Below are positions 1-5,980 of a stretch of 10,116 nt of DNA, in pieces. Location: the NCBI GenBank assembly GCA_945888585.1, contig CAMDAI010000032.1:1-10116 (forward strand), given 5' to 3'. Position 1 is the first letter of the stretch. Each line of letters begins with the position of its first letter. The translations under genes were made by a program, and so were the position numbers. The notes beneath the pieces are model-generated. The model saw nothing but the letters and a program-made list of their open reading frames with translations. It ran no database searches and was not told where the DNA came from. The DNA comes from Rickettsia typhi (GTDB taxonomy: Bacteria; Pseudomonadota; Alphaproteobacteria; Rickettsiales; UBA1997).

Positions 1-925
1 GGGCGCCATTTAAAAGTGGCCCATAGACCAAATAAGAATGGCCGGTAATCCAGCCAACATCGGCAGTACAGAAAAATAAATCATTTTCAGAATAATTAAA
101 AACATTGGCAAAAGAATAGCCTGCATAAACCATATAGCCAGCGGTTGTATGTTTTATTCCCTTAGGTTTTCCTGTAGATCCGGAAGTGTATAAAATGAAT
201 AATGGGTTTTCGGCATCAACTATTGCCGGCTCAATTTTAGCGGATTGCATTGCTATTTCATCTTGCCAAATAATTATTTTTTTTGGGCTGGATAATTTTT
301 CTTCTGATCTTTTATAAACCAATACTGATGCAACAGAATCGCATCGCTCCAAAGCTTCAACTGCAATATCAAAAAGTTTAGTTGCTTTTCCGCCACGATT
401 TAACAAATCAGAAGTAATCAGCATTTTGGCACCCGAGTCCTGAATTCTTCCCGCTAAAGATTTTGCTGAAAATCCGGCAAATACTACACAGTGAACCGCT
501 CCAATTCTGGCACAAGCCAACATTGCAACTGCCGCTTCCGGTATCATTGGCATATAAATTGCCACCCTATCTCCAGTTTTAATGCCATTTGAAATCAGTA
601 GATTAGCTAATCTACAAACTTGCTCATGAAGCTCTCTGTAGGTTAAAATTCGATTTTTTTCATTTGGATTATCCGCTTCCCAGATAATTGCTGATTGCTC
701 GGATTTTTTCTCGAGATGACGATCTAAACAATTATAGGCAATATTAAGCTCAGCACCTTTAAACCACTCATTTCTTCCTTGCTCAAAATTGATATCAAAA
801 ACTTGATTCCACTTTCGAATCCAAGAAAAATTATTAGCAATTTCTTCCCAGAACTTCGCCGGGTTTTGTATTGATTTACTATATTCTGATTGATATATGG
901 CCTTGGAAGAAATTTTAAATACCAT
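1..925 (-). CDS. acs: Acetyl-CoA synthetase (AMP-forming), N-terminal half, cut by window edge
   Basis: Partial gene: the first 308 residues are present and the rest lies beyond position 1 (family members are about 650 residues). It activates acetate with ATP to acetyl-AMP and then to acetyl-CoA in the cytoplasm. Visible are an ACAS_N-like segment (about residues 10-60, with NPAKFWEE), the phosphate-binding A3 loop YTSGSTGKPKG at residues 246-256, and CTADVGWITGHSY at 286-298. The W-I-T in that last motif matches the acetate pocket V/I-T of Acs rather than the V-V of propionyl-CoA synthetase. The acyl-pocket Trp, the hinge and the acetylated lysine are outside the window. The ATG at 925-923 directly follows the ubiB stop TAA (928-926), with GGAA at 934-931 as ribosome binding site. 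The adenylation family is certain. Acs over PrpE or acetoacetyl-CoA synthetase is likely, not proven. G+C looks slightly higher than in its neighbours. Confidence 0.92.
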   Translation of the reverse strand, partial: MVFKISSKAIYQSEYSKSIQNPAKFWEEIANNFSWIRKWNQVFDINFEQGRNEWFKGAELNIAYNCLDRHLEKKSEQSAIIWEADNPNEKNRILTYRELHEQVCRLANLLISNGIKTGDRVAIYMPMIPEAAVAMLACARIGAVHCVVFAGFSAKSLAGRIQDSGAKMLITSDLLNRGGKATKLFDIAVEALERCDSVASVLVYKRSEEKLSSPKKIIIWQDEIAMQSAKIEPAIVDAENPLFILYTSGSTGKPKGIKHTTAGYMVYAGYSFANVFNYSENDLFFCTADVGWITGHSYLVYGPLLNGA

Positions 926-2362
926 TTAATTTCCAATTAAAATGGATAATAAAAAAATAGTTATAGATATAATAACCGCTATTTTCCATCTCCTTTCTGT
1001 TTTTGTTAATTTTTCTATCTTTTTGACCAACTCGCTATCTTCAGATTGTTGCTGATTATCATTAGCTGTTGAAAATTTTTTAACTGCATCAAATAAAAGA
1101 AGAACTTGATCAACAATTTTAGCATCAAAGCCGATATTTTTATAAGCCCATTTTTCTATCCAAGGACTGGCCAATTCCCATATGTTTAAATTACGATCAA
1201 GTTCAACCCCAACACCCTCAAGCAACATCATGGTTTTTTGTAGTAGCAACAATTCCGGCTTAGTTTTCATATTATATTTTTTGGTCATCTTTAATAAAAG
1301 ACCAAGCAATTTTGCTAATGAAACCTCTCTAACCGGCACATTAACCACGGTTTCTCCGATCGCTCTACAAGTTAAAGCAAATTCTTCAATATTAACGTTT
1401 TTTGGTACCAATCCGACTTCTATATGTAACTTCGCTACTTTTGTGTAATTTTTCTTTAAAAATGCCATTAAAATCTCAGCAATTGCTATTCTGGTCTTAC
1501 GATCAATTATTCCTATAATACCAAAATCAACTACCGCAATATTACCATTTGGCATCAAAAATAAATTACCCGGATGCATGTCTGCATGAAAAAATCCATG
1601 AACATAAACTTGATTAAAATAGCTGATAACAAGATTTTTGGCGATTTCTTTTTTATCAAATTTACTATCTCGTATTTTTTGAACGTTAGAGAATGGAATA
1701 CCGTCAACCCATTCCAAAACCAAAATTTTAGAGGTGGTCAAATTCCAATAAATCTTTGGAACATAAAAACCCGCCACATCAACCAATTGTTCCTTTAAAT
1801 TAGAAGCTGCGGAAGCTTCCCACATTAAATCTAATTCTCGCTTATAGCAATCTTCAAGTAAACTAATTATATCATTGATTTTTTCTTGGATATAAACAGA
1901 AAATAAACCAATCACAATACTAATTAATCGAAGAGTAGAAATATCTCGTGCCATTGTTTTAGAAATATTTGGCCGTAAAATTTTAACCGCCACAATATCT
2001 CCATTCAATAATTTAGCTTTATGAACTTGAGCAATTGAAGCTGAGGCAATTGCAGTTACAGAAAAATCGGTAAATATTTGATTAATTTTTTTATTAAGTT
2101 CAGTCTCAACTGTGAACTTAGCTTTTTTAAAAGAAAATGGCTTAAGATTGTCTTGAAAAGAAGATAGAGATAGAGCTAGATCATCTCCAATTATATCAGA
2201 CCTTGTTGAAAGAAGTTGACCCACTTTGATAAAAGTTGGTCCAGAAAATCTTAAAAAAAAATAGAAAGATTTAGAGCGTAAAAATGGATATAGAATACCA
2301 GATAGAACAAACAAGAAAAATATTCTAGCTATATTTAGTGGCGCTTGAAGCAAAGCATACAT
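926..2362 (-). CDS. ubiB: UbiB/ABC1 (ADCK-type) atypical protein kinase-like ATPase
   Basis: UbiB supports ubiquinone biosynthesis as a membrane-bound ATPase of the ABC1/ADCK family. From the ATG at 2362 it has 478 residues. It shows the family KxGQ signature (IKVGQLLSTR, K46), the Ala-rich nucleotide loop ASASIAQVH (106-114), the VAVKILRP lysine (K127), a helix-C glutamate (about E176), the catalytic-loop equivalent HADMHPGNL (259-267) and the metal-binding DFG (D279). A C-terminal hydrophobic segment (about 460-477, after a KTERRWK stretch) is a membrane anchor as in known UbiB proteins. The start is uncertain. The ATG at 2362 lies 4 nt after the preceding gene's stop and gives a normal-length N-terminus. 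An ATG at 2404 and a TTG at 2419 are in frame but overlap that gene. None has a clear Shine-Dalgarno. No other ubiquinone gene is in view, and the stop abuts the acs start. Confidence 0.93.
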   Translation of the reverse strand: MYALLQAPLNIARIFFLFVLSGILYPFLRSKSFYFFLRFSGPTFIKVGQLLSTRSDIIGDDLALSLSSFQDNLKPFSFKKAKFTVETELNKKINQIFTDFSVTAIASASIAQVHKAKLLNGDIVAVKILRPNISKTMARDISTLRLISIVIGLFSVYIQEKINDIISLLEDCYKRELDLMWEASAASNLKEQLVDVAGFYVPKIYWNLTTSKILVLEWVDGIPFSNVQKIRDSKFDKKEIAKNLVISYFNQVYVHGFFHADMHPGNLFLMPNGNIAVVDFGIIGIIDRKTRIAIAEILMAFLKKNYTKVAKLHIEVGLVPKNVNIEEFALTCRAIGETVVNVPVREVSLAKLLGLLLKMTKKYNMKTKPELLLLQKTMMLLEGVGVELDRNLNIWELASPWIEKWAYKNIGFDAKIVDQVLLLFDAVKKFSTANDNQQQSEDSELVKKIEKLTKTERRWKIAVIISITIFLLSILIGN

Positions 2363-2366
2363 TGAT

Positions 2367-2702
2367 TCAATATTTATTGACTGGAATTGCTGGTGATCCA
2401 CCATTATTGTGAGTATCAACTTTAATTTTACTTAGATCAACATCTACACCAGCCCATCCCAAAATTTTCTCTAATAACTGTGATAGAATATCTAAAATAT
2501 TGTGAGTAACTTCTTGGATTCTCTCAATTATTAATCTGAAGGCATTTGCAGCTTCTGGAGAAAGATTTAAAATTTTTACAACATCATCAACAGTAATAAT
2601 GCCAACTAAAAGCATAATTAATAATATAGAAAAAGTAGTTGAGAATAATAAAAATACGCTACGAAGAGCAAGTAAATTAAGAATTTCTTTACCAAAAAAC
2701 AT
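2367..2702 (-). CDS. Small single-pass membrane protein, function unknown
   Basis: I do not recognise this 111-residue protein. Residues about 11-35 form a strongly hydrophobic segment (LALRSVFLLFSTTFSILLIM and onward), one probable membrane helix. It is followed by TVDDVVKILNLSPEAANAF and a long amphipathic helical stretch (about 58-85, with IIERIQEV and LSQLLEKILGWAG), then a short polar tail ending PAIPVNKY. The ATG at 2702 is chosen because AGGA at 2711-2708 sits 5 nt upstream. A longer version from the ATG at 2744 (125 residues) would overlap the previous gene by 10 nt, with GGTGA immediately against the start, and remains possible. It lies between a probable lipoprotein gene and ubiB in an unbroken same-strand run, so it is probably co-transcribed. 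Coding status rests on frame length, the coherent membrane topology and the ribosome binding site. Confidence 0.72.
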   Translation of the reverse strand: MFFGKEILNLLALRSVFLLFSTTFSILLIMLLVGIITVDDVVKILNLSPEAANAFRLIIERIQEVTHNILDILSQLLEKILGWAGVDVDLSKIKVDTHNNGGSPAIPVNKY

Positions 2703-2734
2703 AAAAATCCTATTTTTAATTAGCGCCTTAAAAG

Positions 2735-3124
2735 CTACAGACATTCACCAAAATAGGTGACTGGAGTTATTGGCTTGGCATTATAATTTTGTTCAATCAG
2801 GCTAGAAAAGGTTACATCATAAACCTTTTCTTGTCTTGAGATAATTACGAAAGATATATCGCCATTTTTATTAATACAATAATTATTATTTTTCAAAAAT
2901 TTTGACAATAATTTTACTTCGGCTTCAGTCATTTTTGGATGATTTTTGCTAGGTTTTGATTTTTTATTCTCTCTAAAAAAATCATCACTAATAACAAAAG
3001 AAAAAGAATTTTTATTGATTGAATTGTAGAAAGATAATTTACCAAAATGATTTAAATCTGGCCCAGAACAAGATGGAGAAAAAACCACAGCTAGAAATAA
3101 TGCTATGGTTTTAAAAATATTCAC
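2735..3124 (-). CDS. Small probable lipoprotein, function unknown
   Basis: Unrecognised protein of 129 residues from a GTG start one nucleotide after the rplS stop. The N-terminus (MNIFKTIALFLAVVFSPSC) has a lysine, a hydrophobic core and a cysteine at residue 19, resembling a lipoprotein signal. The -3 to -1 residues S-P-S are not a canonical lipobox, so ordinary signal peptidase cleavage is also possible. The mature part has a Lys/Ser-rich linker (about 51-65), a helical segment MTEAEVKLLSKFLKNNNYC, a beta-like stretch GDISFVIISRQEKVYDVTF and a C-terminus ending PVTYFGECL. Cysteines 83 and 128 could pair if the protein is exported. The frame stays open upstream to a TTG at 3157 inside rplS. 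GTG is preferred because it puts the signal at the very N-terminus. It overlaps the longer form of the next gene by 10 nt. Export is inferred, and no function is assigned. Confidence 0.72.
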   Translation of the reverse strand: MNIFKTIALFLAVVFSPSCSGPDLNHFGKLSFYNSINKNSFSFVISDDFFRENKKSKPSKNHPKMTEAEVKLLSKFLKNNNYCINKNGDISFVIISRQEKVYDVTFSSLIEQNYNAKPITPVTYFGECL

Positions 3125-3125
3125 T

Positions 3126-3545
3126 TTAATTCTTATCAGAAGATTCTGTATTCTCAAGATGCAGGAAATCTAACTTTTCTTTAATTCTAGAAGCTTTACC
3201 AGTCAAACTTCTTAAATAATATAATTTTGCCCTACGAATTACACCTTGTTTAGCTATTTCAATACTCGAAAGTAAAGGGGAGTATGTAAAAAATTTTCTT
3301 TCAACACCAACTCCACTACTAATCTTTCTAACTGTAAAAGATGAAGAATAGTGAGAAAAGCTTTTGCTTCTAGCAATTACAACACCTATAAAAGCTTGAA
3401 GCCTTGTTGTAGTACCTTCAGTAATTTTATATTTTACTCTTATAGTATCGCCAACATTAAATTCAGGAACGGACTTTAGATCTGGTCTATCAGCACTGAT
3501 TTTTACGATTTGTGACTTTTCAAATTCTTGAATTAACTTACTCAT
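3126..3545 (-). CDS. rplS: 50S ribosomal protein L19
   Basis: L19 sits at the 30S-50S interface and contributes to intersubunit bridges. The 139-residue product carries the family core: [66 protein letters not shown] and [16 protein letters not shown]. The usual length is about 115-140, and the extra residues form a Glu/Ser/Lys tail (about 125-139). The ATG at 3545 has AAGAGGT at 3558-3552, 6 nt upstream. The location is unusual. The gene follows rplQ by 18 nt, whereas L19 is typically encoded with rpsP, rimM and trmD, none of which is here. The next gene begins one nucleotide after its stop, so no terminator separates L19 from the downstream genes. The family call is secure. Confidence 0.97.
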   Translation of the reverse strand: MSKLIQEFEKSQIVKISADRPDLKSVPEFNVGDTIRVKYKITEGTTTRLQAFIGVVIARSKSFSHYSSSFTVRKISSGVGVERKFFTYSPLLSSIEIAKQGVIRRAKLYYLRSLTGKASRIKEKLDFLHLENTESSDKN

Positions 3546-3563
3546 TTTTAAACCTCTTAATAT

Positions 3564-4013
3564 CTATTTAGATTTTGTAGTTTTTGCTTTTTTAGAAAAA
3601 ACTTTTTTCTCCGTTGAAGAGTCAGATTTTTCTTTAATTACAGCAATAGTAGATTGCTTATCAACCAATTCAATTACTGCCATTGGAGCTTTATCCCCAG
3701 TTCTAAAACCAAAATGCATAATTCTAGTATAACCACCATTACGACCTATTACTCTAACACCAATATCGGAAAATAACTTATTAACCAATTCTTGATTTCC
3801 ACCAAAAATTGCCATGATTCTTCTACGATTGAATAAGCTATCCTTTTTAGCAATGGTGATAATTTTTTCAACATATGGTCTTAAATCCTTTGCTTTTGGC
3901 AATGTGGTTTTAATTGTTTCATGCTTTAACAAAGCCTGCGCTAAGTTAGATAATAAAGCGCCTCTATGAGCGCTAGTTCTATTTAATTTTCTGCTTTTAA
4001 TTCCGTGCTTCAT
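3564..4013 (-). CDS. rplQ: 50S ribosomal protein L17
   Basis: L17 is a large-subunit protein near the polypeptide exit tunnel and is normally the last gene of the alpha operon. The 149-residue product begins with the diagnostic MKHGIKSRKLNRTSAHRGAL, continues with LAQALLKHETIKTTLPKAKDLRP, and has GGYTRIMHFGFRTGDKAPMA and VIELVD at the end of the conserved domain (about residue 118). The last 30 residues are a Lys/Ser-rich tail (STEKKVFSKKAKTTKSK), longer than E. coli L17 but common in alphaproteobacteria. The ATG at 4013 has AGAGGA at 4027-4022, 8 nt upstream, in the 15-nt gap after rpoA. No terminator-like hairpin is visible after it, and rplS follows directly. Confidence 0.98.
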   Translation of the reverse strand: MKHGIKSRKLNRTSAHRGALLSNLAQALLKHETIKTTLPKAKDLRPYVEKIITIAKKDSLFNRRRIMAIFGGNQELVNKLFSDIGVRVIGRNGGYTRIMHFGFRTGDKAPMAVIELVDKQSTIAVIKEKSDSSTEKKVFSKKAKTTKSK

Positions 4014-4028
4014 TATTTTAATCCTCTA

Positions 4029-5051
4029 CTAAAAATCTTTATTTTTATCTTTTAACTCGTCAATGTTTTTTGGCGGCCAATTAACAATTTTCATACCAAA
4101 AGAAAGATTCATGGCTTTCAAATTATCTTTTAATTCGTTAAGAGATTTTCTTCCAAAATTAGAAGTTTTAAGCATTTCACCCTCAGTTCTGATAACTAAA
4201 TCACCAACATATCTTATATTTTCATTTTTTAAACAATTGTAAGATCTAACTGATAACTCTAATTCATCAATACTTTTTAATAAATTTTTGTTAAATTCTG
4301 GCTCACTTGGAGATTCTATTTTTATATCAACAATCTTACTTACATCAAAATTAATAAAAACTTGTAACTGATCTTGGATAATTTTAGCAGCAACTCCTAA
4401 AGCATCTTGAGGCGTAATTGAACCGTTAGTTTCAACTTCTAAAATTAACTTATCAAAGTCTGTTATTTGACCAACCCGAGCATTTTCAATCTTATATGCT
4501 ACTCTTTTAATTGGACTAAACATAGAATCAAGCATTATAGTACCAATTGGAGCTTCTAACTTTTTATTTTGACTGGCAGTTATATAACCTTTACCGCATT
4601 CAACATTCATTTGGATATTAATTTTAGCTCCCTTATTTAGGGTGCAAATGATCAAATCTTTATTAATTATCTCAACACCATTTGATGTCTCAATTGATCC
4701 AGCAAGAACTGGACCAGCTTTATCAGAAGATAATTTTAAAATACAAGCCGAAGAATCGGCTTTAGTAATAGCTAAAGATTTTAGATTCATGATAATATCG
4801 ACCACATCTTCTTTTACACCATCAATAGTTCCGTATTCGTGTAAAACTCCATCAATTTTAATAGAAGTAACAGCAAAACCAGCAATGGAGGATAATAAAA
4901 CTCTTCTTAAAGTATTTCCCAAAGTATTGCCGAATCCTCTTTCAAAAGGTTCCATGATGATTATCGCATGCTTCATTGGATCAGAACCATCTTTAACAAT
5001 TATACTTGCAGGTTTTGATAGTAACTGCCAACTTTCTTTCAATATAGCCAT
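4029..5051 (-). CDS. rpoA: DNA-directed RNA polymerase subunit alpha
   Basis: Alpha nucleates RNA polymerase assembly and its C-terminal domain contacts UP-element DNA and activators. At 340 residues it is close to the usual length. The N-terminal domain (about 1-235) contains the dimerisation/assembly motif ERGFGNTLGNTLRRVLLSS (37-55), HEYGTIDGVKEDVVDI (71-86) and the closing GVAAKIIQDQLQVF (219-232). After a linker, the C-terminal domain (about 255-322) shows the DNA-binding helix-hairpin-helix: ELSVRSYNCLKNENIRYVGD, with R269 equivalent to E. coli R265, then LLKTS-like and FGRKSLNELKDNL. The ATG at 5051 is in the expected place, but no Shine-Dalgarno is visible in the AT-only stretch before it. 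A 126-nt structured spacer separates it from rpsK, the longest gap in the window, so rpoA may have its own transcriptional or translational control. Confidence 0.98.
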   Translation of the reverse strand: MAILKESWQLLSKPASIIVKDGSDPMKHAIIIMEPFERGFGNTLGNTLRRVLLSSIAGFAVTSIKIDGVLHEYGTIDGVKEDVVDIIMNLKSLAITKADSSACILKLSSDKAGPVLAGSIETSNGVEIINKDLIICTLNKGAKINIQMNVECGKGYITASQNKKLEAPIGTIMLDSMFSPIKRVAYKIENARVGQITDFDKLILEVETNGSITPQDALGVAAKIIQDQLQVFINFDVSKIVDIKIESPSEPEFNKNLLKSIDELELSVRSYNCLKNENIRYVGDLVIRTEGEMLKTSNFGRKSLNELKDNLKAMNLSFGMKIVNWPPKNIDELKDKNKDF

Positions 5052-5067
5052 AAATCTAAAAATATTA

Positions 5068-5096
5068 ATTATAAATTAAATTTAAGAACGCAACAT
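5068..5096 (-). promoter_or_regulatory. Weak promoter candidate upstream of rpoA
   Basis: On the minus strand a perfect TATAAT (5073-5068) lies 17 nt downstream of ATGTTG (5096-5091) and about 16 nt before the rpoA ATG. The -10 match is exact, but the -35 has only a poor match to TTGACA. TATAAT-like strings are expected by chance in DNA this AT-rich. The call rests mainly on its position in the only sizeable spacer of the alpha operon, so it is a low-confidence suggestion. Confidence 0.2.
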
Positions 5097-5118
5097 GAGC
5101 TGCGTCCCACTTTGTGGG
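5088..5118 (-). repeat. Two adjacent GC-rich short hairpins in the rpsK-rpoA spacer
   Basis: Read on the minus strand, CCCAC-AAA-GTGGG (5118-5106) is a 5-bp stem with a 3-nt loop. It is immediately followed by ACGCA-GCTCATGT-TGCGT (5105-5088), a 5-bp stem with an 8-nt loop. These 31 nt are clearly richer in G+C than the surrounding AT-rich spacer. They could be an RNA element within the operon transcript or a degenerate copy of a small palindromic repeat of the kind found in Rickettsiales genomes. The stems are seen directly; the role is unknown. Confidence 0.5.
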
Positions 5119-5124
5119 GATCTC

Positions 5125-5161
5125 TTATATCAAAACAATACTTCATAAAATTTTGATATAA
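5125..5161. repeat. 11-bp perfect inverted repeat after rpsK
   Basis: The arms 5125-5135 (TTATATCAAAA) and 5151-5161 (TTTTGATATAA) are exact reverse complements separated by 15 nt. They lie 16 nt downstream of the rpsK stop codon in the transcript direction and directly upstream of the GC-rich hairpins. There is no T-run after the 3' arm on the minus strand, so a conventional intrinsic terminator is not supported. An mRNA-stabilising or attenuating stem between rpsK and rpoA, or a protein-binding palindrome, would fit. AT-rich DNA yields such palindromes more readily, but 11 perfect pairs is notable. Confidence 0.5.
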
Positions 5162-5177
5162 AATATAATTACTCCGC

Positions 5178-5570
5178 TTACACTCTTCTTCTTTTAGCTG
5201 GTCTACATCCATTATGAGGATGATAGGTTTTATCTACAATAGAAGTAACATTAATATTTGTAGCTTGTAATTCTCTAAGCGACGCTTCTCTTCCAACTCC
5301 CGGACCAGAGATTTCAACTGAAACAGTTTGTAAACCACATTCTTTAGCGGCTGTAATAGCGTGTTGAGTTGCAACCTGAGCAGCATAAGGGGTAGCTTTT
5401 CTCGAACCTTTAAAACCATGCCTACCAGCAGATGACCAACAGATAATGTTTCCTTGTAAATCAGTAATAGAAATAATGGTATTATTAAAAGTTGCACAAA
5501 CATGCACAACTCCCGTTAAAATATTTCTTTTTTTCTTGGCGGAAGTTTTTTTGCCACTATATTTTGTCAT
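5178..5570 (-). CDS. rpsK: 30S ribosomal protein S11
   Basis: S11 lines the platform of the small subunit and contacts mRNA near the exit site. The 130-residue product has the normal length, with a basic N-terminal tail ([15 protein letters not shown]), then [20 protein letters not shown], the core [40 protein letters not shown] and the highly conserved C-terminus [14 protein letters not shown]. The ATG at 5570 lies 10 nt after the rpsM stop. No Shine-Dalgarno is visible there, so translational coupling to rpsM is plausible. Unlike the other junctions, it is followed by a long structured spacer before rpoA. Confidence 0.98.
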   Translation of the reverse strand: MTKYSGKKTSAKKKRNILTGVVHVCATFNNTIISITDLQGNIICWSSAGRHGFKGSRKATPYAAQVATQHAITAAKECGLQTVSVEISGPGVGREASLRELQATNINVTSIVDKTYHPHNGCRPAKRRRV

Positions 5571-5580
5571 AATTTATTGA

Positions 5581-5961
5581 TTATTTAGTAACCTTTTTCT
5601 TACCGGCAACAGCAACGCCACGGCCCTTTCTAGTTCTTGCATTGGTATGAGTTCTTTGACCACGAACTGGAAGCTTCTTGACATGTCTTATGCCACGATA
5701 ACATCCAACATCAACCAATCTTTTTATGTCAGAAGAAACCTTTCTTCTTAGATCTCCCTCCAAAACCAAACCTTCTTTTTCAAGAAAAGTTCTGACTTCT
5801 GCAAGTTTATCTTCACTAATTTGATGAGTTCTATGTAAAAAATTAATTTTTAATTTTTTACATACTTTTTGAGCAGTTGTCATGCCAATACCATAAACAT
5901 AGGTTAAAGCTATGACAAATCTTTTATCTCTTGGTATATTAACGCCAGCTATCCGAGCCAA
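5581..5961 (-). CDS. rpsM: 30S ribosomal protein S13, TTG start
   Basis: S13 lies in the head of the 30S subunit and contacts the 50S subunit and tRNA. The 126-residue product begins with the canonical [14 protein letters not shown], and its first codon is TTG at 5961-5959. Conservation right up to residue 1 and a strong AGGAG at 5971-5967, 5 nt upstream, fix this start. Other family features are [57 protein letters not shown] and a basic C-terminal tail GKKKVTK. It follows adk by 19 nt. The rpmJ gene that precedes rpsM in some bacteria is absent, as expected for alphaproteobacteria. A TTG start on a high-demand ribosomal gene is unusual and may lower its yield unless the strong ribosome binding site compensates. 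Confidence 0.97.
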   Translation of the reverse strand: MARIAGVNIPRDKRFVIALTYVYGIGMTTAQKVCKKLKINFLHRTHQISEDKLAEVRTFLEKEGLVLEGDLRRKVSSDIKRLVDVGCYRGIRHVKKLPVRGQRTHTNARTRKGRGVAVAGKKKVTK

Positions 5962-5966
5962 GGTAA

Positions 5967-5971
5967 CTCCT
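5967..5971 (-). promoter_or_regulatory. Strong Shine-Dalgarno deciding the rpsM TTG start
   Basis: AGGAG on the minus strand lies 5 nt before the TTG codon at 5961, in the 19-nt adk-rpsM gap. It is among the best ribosome binding sites in the window and shows that TTG rather than a later codon initiates S13. Confidence 0.8.
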
Positions 5972-5980
5972 ATATTTTAA

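Noticed and set aside
724..936. A 70-codon minus-strand frame overlapping the start of acs
   Set aside because: It lies in another frame of the acs N-terminal coding region, whose translation matches acetyl-CoA synthetase continuously from the ATG at 925. The short frame has no family resemblance.
2363..2419. Longer UbiB N-terminus from TTG 2419 or ATG 2404
   Set aside because: Both overlap the end of the preceding membrane-protein gene, neither has a ribosome binding site, and the added residues do not resemble the UbiB N-terminus. ATG 2362 gives a normal length, though ATG 2404 cannot be excluded.
3125..3157. TTG start at 3157 for the lipoprotein-like gene
   Set aside because: It would overlap rplS by 32 nt and place 11 extra residues before the signal sequence. 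The GTG at 3124 puts the charged and hydrophobic signal at the N-terminus.
4642..5079. A 145-codon plus-strand open frame antisense to rpoA
   Set aside because: It mirrors the strongly conserved alpha N-terminal domain on the other strand and shows no recognisable domain or ribosome binding site. AT-rich coding genes commonly give such antisense frames. The other plus-strand frames (1182-1448, 1574-1798, 7355-7546, 8057-8245, 8360-8674) were rejected for the same reason.
5234..5509. A 91-codon minus-strand frame inside rpsK
   Set aside because: It overlaps S11, which is conserved along its full length in a different frame. The alternative translation is Leu-rich and uninformative.
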